This document shows positions 14,485-18,060 of a stretch of DNA of 18,060 bases, in pieces. Both the position numbers and the translations under genes were made by a program. The stretch is taken from assembly GCA_937902115.1 (NCBI GenBank), contig CALGSR010000146.1:1-18060 (forward strand). Direction: 5' to 3'. The stretch's first letter is position 1. The number at the start of each line of letters is the position of its first letter. The DNA is from an uncultured Bacillus sp. Lineage in GTDB: Bacteria > Bacillota > Bacilli > Bacillales > Cytobacillaceae. The notes under the pieces were generated by a model. That model made no database searches. It saw only the letters and a list, made by a program, of their open reading frames with translations, and was not told the origin of the DNA.

Positions 14485-15415
14485 CTTCACAAATCGCTTC
14501 CACTTCATGGATGACAGATTCTGTATCGCCCCATGAATAAATCGATGCCCCTGCAGCCAGTGGATGTCCTCCACCTTTAAACTTGCGGGCTACCCCGTTG
14601 ATCACAGGTCCCTTCGAACGAAAACGGACTCTGATTTGATCCTCTTCCTCAATAAAGAATACCCATGCGATAATTCCTTGGATATTTCCCAGCGCACTAA
14701 CCAGCACCGAGGCCTGGGCTGGAACGGCATCAAACTGCTTTAATAATTCTTTCGTTAATTTGACGTATGCTACCCCATTTTTCCCTATCTCATATTTTTG
14801 TAAGATATAACCATTTAGTTTAACGATATTAGGCTTTAATTCATACATTTTGTCATAAAGTTCGGTTCGAGAAAATTGATAATGAATGATTTCCCCGGCA
14901 TAGGCGAAGGTTCTATTTGTCGTACTAGGAAATAGGAATCTGCCTGTGTCCCCGACAATTCCCGCATAAAGAAGTCTCGCCGCCGCATCCGACATTTTCA
15001 ATCCTTTATCCTTGCCATACGTATAAAAATCATAAATCATTTCACTTGTGGAGCTTGAACTTGTATCAACCCAAAGCAAATCCCCGTATGGATCCTCATT
15101 TGGATGATGATCGATCTTTACTAACTTATCTCCGGTACGATATCTTGGATCATCAATCCGTGCTTCATTTGCCGTATCACAAACAATCACTAATGCACCA
15201 TTGTACGTCTCGTCAGGAATAGAATCAAGGCAGTTAAGAAAATGCAATGTTTCTTCCTCCTTTCCAACAATATAGATTGATTTTTCTGGAAAGGATGTTT
15301 TTAATATTTCAGCCAGTCCCCCTTGAGAACCATATGCATCCGGATCCGGCCGGACATGACGATGAATAATAATTGTCTCATATTGTTTAATCGCTTCTAA
15401 TATCTTCTCTTTCAT
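14468..15415 (-). CDS. nrnA: Bifunctional oligoribonuclease / pAp phosphatase NrnA
   Basis: DHH/DHHA1 phosphoesterase of the NrnA (YtqI) family. It degrades short RNA oligomers (nanoRNAs) and dephosphorylates 3'-phosphoadenosine 5'-phosphate, replacing Orn and CysQ functions. 315 aa from the chosen start. Motifs: HRHVRPDPDAYGS (18-30; metal ligands), VCDTAN (Asp80), the DHH motif IDHH (101-104), GDTGRF (Asp156) and the DHHA1 glycine-rich GGGHPLAAG (281-289). An ATG seven codons upstream exists (15434-15436), but the Shine-Dalgarno AAGGAG lies inside that extension, 7 nt before the second ATG at 15413-15415, so I use the latter. It diverges from ytpI. Confidence 0.95.
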   Translation of the reverse strand: MKEKILEAIKQYETIIIHRHVRPDPDAYGSQGGLAEILKTSFPEKSIYIVGKEEETLHFLNCLDSIPDETYNGALVIVCDTANEARIDDPRYRTGDKLVKIDHHPNEDPYGDLLWVDTSSSSTSEMIYDFYTYGKDKGLKMSDAAARLLYAGIVGDTGRFLFPSTTNRTFAYAGEIIHYQFSRTELYDKMYELKPNIVKLNGYILQKYEIGKNGVAYVKLTKELLKQFDAVPAQASVLVSALGNIQGIIAWVFFIEEEDQIRVRFRSKGPVINGVARKFKGGGHPLAAGASIYSWGDTESVIHEVEAICEGFARV

Positions 15416-15575
15416 GATTATCTCCTTACTATTCAATTATTCAATTCATATCACAATGCATTGAAAATGAAAAGAATGATGCATTGGACGTAGCCATTAG
15501 GCAAGAAAATGGGTAAAATGAATATATAGCTTTCAGCACTATTTATCATGAAAATATGAATGGAGGAAAATATAC

Positions 15576-15875
15576 ATGCCAATTTTGGTCCTATTTATTA
15601 TTTTTTCTTTTTCTTTTTACATTTATTTCAAAACGAAGTATTTCCGCACAAAACTCCCGGCAGCAAAGAAATGGATTTCTGCTAAATCAAGTATGGCTCT
15701 CGGTTTATTTGTCGCCTTATTCGGGGTGAATCAGCTTTTCTTATTTCAGACAACGGTAACCTATATTGTTGCTGGTGTTTTTATCCTTTTAGGTGTCATT
15801 AATGTGATTGGCGGGATTAAGGCCTATAAATATTTTCTGCCTCTTGCCAAAAAAGAACTCCAAGAAAACTGTTAA
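15576..15875 (+). CDS. ytpI: YtpI family membrane protein
   Basis: A 99-aa membrane protein of the YtpI family, of unknown function, found between nrnA and ytoI as in B. subtilis. Three hydrophobic segments: about 3-19 (ILVLFIIFSFSFYIYF), about 38-56 (SSMALGLFVALFGVNQLFLF) and about 61-80 (VTYIVAGVFILLGVINVIGG), with lysine-rich loops between. The start ATG follows GGAGG with 9 nt spacing. It is flanked by divergent nrnA and convergent ytoI, so it is a single-gene unit ending at the shared terminator 15891-15920. Confidence 0.85.
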   Translation: MPILVLFIIFSFSFYIYFKTKYFRTKLPAAKKWISAKSSMALGLFVALFGVNQLFLFQTTVTYIVAGVFILLGVINVIGGIKAYKYFLPLAKKELQENC

Positions 15876-15890
15876 ACTTATGAAGATCGT

Positions 15891-15920
15891 AAAAGGGACC
15901 TCTACTAGAGTCCCTTTTTT
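15891..15920. terminator. Bidirectional terminator between ytpI and ytoI
   Basis: AAAAGGGAC (15891-15899) and GTCCCTTTT (15910-15918) form a 9-bp stem with a 10-nt loop. On the plus strand it ends in a run of about eight T, serving ytpI; on the minus strand it ends in TTTT, serving ytoI, whose stop lies 5 bp away. Confidence 0.88.
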
Positions 15921-15924
15921 TCGT

Positions 15925-17244
15925 TTAATGTCTATCCATCAGCTGACACATCATCATTGCTTTTCCAACAAGAACTCCTTCATTGAAAACCTCAACATCC
16001 ACTTTCCCGAACTTCCTTCCTGCTTCGAGAACCTTCGGATAGATTTCAAGAGTACTATCAATTTGGACTGGTTTTAGGAAATAAATCGTTAAGTTTTCTA
16101 CAACTAATTCCCCTTTTTTATATCCTCTTAATACCCGGTTTGCTGCTTCCGAAACAATCGTTGTAAAAACCCCGTATGAAATCGTACCGAGATGATTCGT
16201 CATTTGCGGAGTCACTTCACAGCGATAAACATCCTCCGCTCTCGTTTTCCCTTTCATTAAAACAATCTGATTTGTCACGATATCATCTAGTGTTTCTCCG
16301 ACCTGTGGCTGACGCTGAATCATTTGCAGCGCCTTCAAAACATCCTGGCGGCTGATAATTCCTTCAATATGATTCGAATCGTCTACAACAGGCAATAACT
16401 CAATACTTTCCCAAACCATCATATGAGAAGCTGAAGCTACACTTGTTTTCCCACCTACCGTCATTGGATTTTTCGTCATAATTTTATCAATTGAAAGATC
16501 TTCCGGCTGGCCGATGACATCCTTGGCCGTTACCATCCCCTGCACCTTCATATTGTGATCAACAACAGGAAATCGTCCATGTGTAGTTTCCTTATTATGT
16601 AACTGCCAGTCTGCAACGGTATCGGTTGTTCGCAAATACACCGTATTTTGCAGCGGTGTCAAAATATCTTCAACAAGGATAATTTCCTTTTTAATTAATT
16701 GGTCATAAATAGCGCGGTTGATCATCGTTGCAACCGTGAATGTATCATAGCTCGTTGAAATAATCGGAATTTTCAATTCATCTGCTAATTTTCTCACTTC
16801 ATCTTCCGTATCAAAACCGCCCGTGATTAATACAGCCGCTCCTGCTTTTAAAGCAAGTTCGTGGGCATTTGAACGATTCCCGACGATGAGAAGATTTCCA
16901 GCAGCAATATACCGCATCATCGCTTCTAATCTCATCGCTCCAATAACAAATTTATTAAGTGTTTTATAAAGCCCGTCCCTTCCTCCTAAAACCTGACCGT
17001 CAACAATATTTACCACTTCTGCAAATGTCAATTTCTCAATATTTTCTTTTTTCTTTCTTTCAATCCGAATCGTTCCTACTCTTTCAATCGTGCTAACATA
17101 CCCTTTATTCTCAGCTTCTTTTATTGCTCTGTATGCCGTCCCTTCACTAACCGACAATGCCTTGGCAATCTGTCTCACTGATATTTTCTCACCGACTGGC
17201 AATTCATCAATATATCGTAAAATCTGTTCGTGTTTTGTTGCCAA
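15925..17244 (-). CDS. ytoI: CBS domain / hotdog-fold regulator YtoI
   Basis: A 439-aa protein of the YtoI family with an unusual domain chain: N-terminal winged-helix DNA-binding region (about 5-60, SVRQIAKALSVSEGTAYRAIKEAE), DRTGG domain (about 70-180, with ITGGFDT near 140), two CBS modules (about 193-310, e.g. RFPVVDHNMKVQGMVTAKDV and LLPVVDDSNHIEGIISRQDV) and a C-terminal MaoC/thioesterase-like hotdog domain (about 325-435). CBS and DRTGG parts suggest sensing of an adenine nucleotide, and the hotdog domain suggests an acyl-CoA ligand; the function is unproven. I take the TTG at 17242-17244 as start: AAGGG lies 8 nt upstream and 439 aa is the B. subtilis length. An upstream ATG would add 23 residues and overlap the promoter. 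A near-consensus promoter and an inverted repeat lie at its start. Confidence 0.9.
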   Translation of the reverse strand: MATKHEQILRYIDELPVGEKISVRQIAKALSVSEGTAYRAIKEAENKGYVSTIERVGTIRIERKKKENIEKLTFAEVVNIVDGQVLGGRDGLYKTLNKFVIGAMRLEAMMRYIAAGNLLIVGNRSNAHELALKAGAAVLITGGFDTEDEVRKLADELKIPIISTSYDTFTVATMINRAIYDQLIKKEIILVEDILTPLQNTVYLRTTDTVADWQLHNKETTHGRFPVVDHNMKVQGMVTAKDVIGQPEDLSIDKIMTKNPMTVGGKTSVASASHMMVWESIELLPVVDDSNHIEGIISRQDVLKALQMIQRQPQVGETLDDIVTNQIVLMKGKTRAEDVYRCEVTPQMTNHLGTISYGVFTTIVSEAANRVLRGYKKGELVVENLTIYFLKPVQIDSTLEIYPKVLEAGRKFGKVDVEVFNEGVLVGKAMMMCQLMDRH

Positions 17245-17300
17245 GAACCTCACCCTTTTTATTAATATCATCATATATACTTTTATTATACGGTTCTTGG
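17241..17300. repeat. 9-bp inverted repeat bracketing the ytoI promoter and start
   Basis: CCAAGAACC (17241-17249) and GGTTCTTGG (17292-17300) are perfectly complementary, with centres 51 bp apart (about five helical turns). One copy covers the ytoI start codon and the other sits in the spacer between its -35 and -10. The upstream arm is not transcribed, so this is more likely a DNA operator pair than an RNA hairpin; YtoI itself has a DNA-binding domain. Confidence 0.55.
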
Positions 17301-17313
17301 GCTTCTGTTTCAA
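17285..17313 (-). promoter_or_regulatory. Sigma-A promoter of ytoI
   Basis: On the minus strand TTGAAA (17308-17313), exactly 17 nt, then a perfect TATAAT (17285-17290). The transcription start would be near 17278, about 35 nt upstream of the TTG start. The spacer holds one arm of the inverted repeat. Confidence 0.8.
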
Positions 17314-17332
17314 TTTTTTATCACATTCTGTT

Positions 17333-17578
17333 CTAATTAAAATACCTTGATTTTATACGACTTCTTGCCTTATTACCTCTTAACTGTTTTTTACTTTGTC
17401 GTTTTTGTGTATATAACAGACCGGTTAAATTACCGGCAATCACCATTAAAGCAAAACCCAGCCAGAAATAGGAAAATACTCCTTCTACTCCCGGACTTAA
17501 TACGTTTAGCTGCGGAACCGCATAGTATAAAAGCAGACCGCTTAACAACAGGCACAATAAATAACGATTTTTTTTCAT
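17333..17578 (-). CDS. Small two-TM membrane protein, function unknown
   Basis: An 81-aa protein I do not recognise by name. Two hydrophobic segments are visible: about 6-24 (LLCLLLSGLLLYYAVPQL) and about 38-56 (YFWLGFALMVIAGNLTGLLY), followed by a strongly basic C-terminal tail (KRQSKKQLRGNKARSRIKSR), so the tail is probably cytoplasmic. The start ATG at 17576-17578 is supported by GGGGGG 5 nt upstream; an ATG five codons earlier lies inside or before this ribosome site. It stops inside the ytoI promoter region, about 20 bp upstream of the -35. A weak promoter pair TTGACT-N17-CATAGA lies at 17610-17638, and a possible structured RNA lies further upstream. Confidence 0.7.
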   Translation of the reverse strand: MKKNRYLLCLLLSGLLLYYAVPQLNVLSPGVEGVFSYFWLGFALMVIAGNLTGLLYTQKRQSKKQLRGNKARSRIKSRYFN

Positions 17579-17626
17579 AATATCCCCCCGCAAGACTCTT
17601 TACCTTATGTCTATGCGGACAAGTAG

Positions 17627-17738
17627 AAAAAAAGTCAAAGGAATTTGCAGATCCTGTTCACTGACTTCTCGACGGGGCAAGTCTTCGTAGGTTTACCTGC
17701 TATTTCTATAACTTCTCTGCAAATAATAAAAATCCTTT
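17627..17738 (-). ncRNA. Candidate structured small RNA or leader RNA
   Basis: On the minus strand a compact unit of about 112 nt. Outer helix AAAGGA (complement of 17733-17738) with TCCTTT (17637-17642); inner helix TTTGCAGA (complement of 17716-17723) with TCTGCAAA (17644-17651); inside, GACTT/AAGTC and GCAGGT/ACTTGC pairings are possible. The unit ends in GAC plus seven T (17627-17633). The candidate promoter places transcription start almost exactly at the outer helix. It matches no riboswitch consensus or known Bacillus RNA I remember. It could be an independent sRNA or an attenuating leader for the 81-aa membrane protein, whose ribosome site is about 40 nt downstream. This is an inference by eye; covariation is not tested. 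Confidence 0.35.
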
Positions 17739-17743
17739 CATTT

Positions 17744-17772
17744 ACTATACTATCTTGTATGCCCATTATCAG
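17744..17772 (-). promoter_or_regulatory. Candidate promoter of the structured RNA
   Basis: On the minus strand CTGATA (17767-17772, 4 of 6 to the -35), exactly 17 nt, then TATAGT (17744-17749, 5 of 6 to the -10). Predicted start about 17737. Confidence 0.4.
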
Positions 17773-17843
17773 TTGAATTAAAAGAATATTTAAGAAGATT
17801 GCTCTTTTCTACTTTAATATTCTGGCGAAATGATATATTTTTA

Positions 17844-17849
17844 TATAAT
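17844..17849 (+). promoter_or_regulatory. -10 element of ald
   Basis: A perfect TATAAT about 30 nt upstream of the ald start. The -35 region (around 17821-17826) is poor. ald of B. subtilis depends on an activator (AdeR), which would fit a weak -35, but this is inference. Confidence 0.4.
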
Positions 17850-17879
17850 ACGTTATGGTTTTAGAAGGAGCTGGAATGA

Positions 17880-18017
17880 ATGCGTGTTGGAATACCAAAG
17901 GAAATAAAAAATAATGAAAATCGGGTGGCTATAACACCTGCCGGGGTCATGCATCTTGTAAATGAAGGACATCAAGTATATATTGAACAAGGCGCCGGAT
18001 TAGGCTCTTCCTTCTAA
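17880..18017 (+). pseudogene. ald: Alanine dehydrogenase, first 45 codons only
   Basis: The N-terminus is clearly alanine dehydrogenase (L-alanine to pyruvate and ammonia, NAD-linked): MRVGIPKEIKNNENRVAITP, then AGVMHLVNEGHQ and EQGAGLGSSF, where the family normally continues with a Thr/Glu-rich segment and about 325 more residues. The ATG at 17880 follows GAAGGAG with about 9 nt spacing. After Phe45 the frame hits TAA (18015-18017), because the sequence changes abruptly to a piece of another gene in antisense. The 5' end, ribosome site and promoter look intact, so this is a recent break or an assembly join rather than slow decay. Confidence 0.85.
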
Positions 18018-18060
18018 AAACTGTAATGCCACATCTTTAAAAGCAAAGGTTGGGCCATGG
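18015..18060 (-). pseudogene. Threonine synthase internal fragment (antisense to ald)
   Basis: Read on the minus strand from 18059, the codons give HGPTFAFKDVALQFL, which is the pyridoxal-phosphate lysine region (Lys in FKD) of threonine synthases of the HGPTLAFKD class. This differs from the NPTGSFKDRG motif of B. subtilis ThrC. The similarity ends at about 18015, exactly where ald similarity ends. Only about 15 codons are in the window, with no start or stop of its own. Confidence 0.7.

Noticed and set aside
15460..15490. ATGCAT-containing repeats (AATGCATTG and GATGCATTGG) between nrnA and ytpI
   Set aside because: Short AT-rich palindromes 20 bp apart; too weak to call an operator without further evidence.
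17594..17870. Riboswitch or T-box leader for ald on the plus strand
   Set aside because: No T-box, glycine, SAM, TPP or FMN riboswitch core motifs are visible. The promoter and U-tract of the structured element both point to the minus strand.

Overview
The window looks like chromosomal core DNA from a low-GC Firmicute of the family Bacillaceae. Gene content and order (citZ, ytwI, ytvI, pyk, pfkA, accA, accD, ytsJ, dnaE, ytrH, ytrI, nrnA, ytpI, ytoI) match the Bacillus subtilis neighbourhood as I remember it. Strong purine-rich ribosome binding sites, frequent GTG and TTG starts, U-tract terminators and sporulation genes fit the same assignment. I recognise no prophage, insertion sequence, CRISPR array, rRNA or tRNA.

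Layout. Positions 1-1327 hold citrate synthase on the minus strand; the ribosome binding site of the next gene, probably icd, sits at the very left edge. ytwI (minus) and ytvI (plus) diverge at about 2135-2390 and encode membrane proteins. Positions 3590-8490 are central carbon and lipid metabolism, all on the minus strand: accD and accA (acetyl-CoA carboxyltransferase, overlapping by 16 bases), then pfkA and pyk as a glycolytic pair with their own promoter. Positions 8885-13469 hold malic enzyme (ytsJ) and DNA polymerase III DnaE. Then come the plus-strand sporulation pair ytrH-ytrI, nrnA (minus), ytpI (plus), ytoI (minus) and a small membrane protein gene (minus).

How the genes work together. 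Phosphofructokinase and pyruvate kinase drive lower glycolysis. Malic enzyme links malate to pyruvate. AccDA supplies malonyl-CoA for fatty acid synthesis. Citrate synthase commits acetyl-CoA to the TCA cycle. Candidate CcpA (cre) sites lie upstream of both pfkA and citZ. DnaE and NrnA serve replication and nucleotide or nanoRNA turnover. YtrH, YtrI and YtvI belong to families tied to sporulation.

Most unusual points. (1) The last 180 bases join the first 45 codons of an alanine dehydrogenase gene directly to an antisense piece of threonine synthase, which is a rearrangement or an assembly chimera. (2) Positions 17627-17738 (minus) look like an independent structured RNA of about 110 nt with promoter, closing helix and U-tract. 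(3) DnaE stops just after its OB fold, with possible decayed remains of the usual C-terminal domain downstream. (4) A perfect 9-bp inverted repeat brackets the ytoI promoter and start codon.
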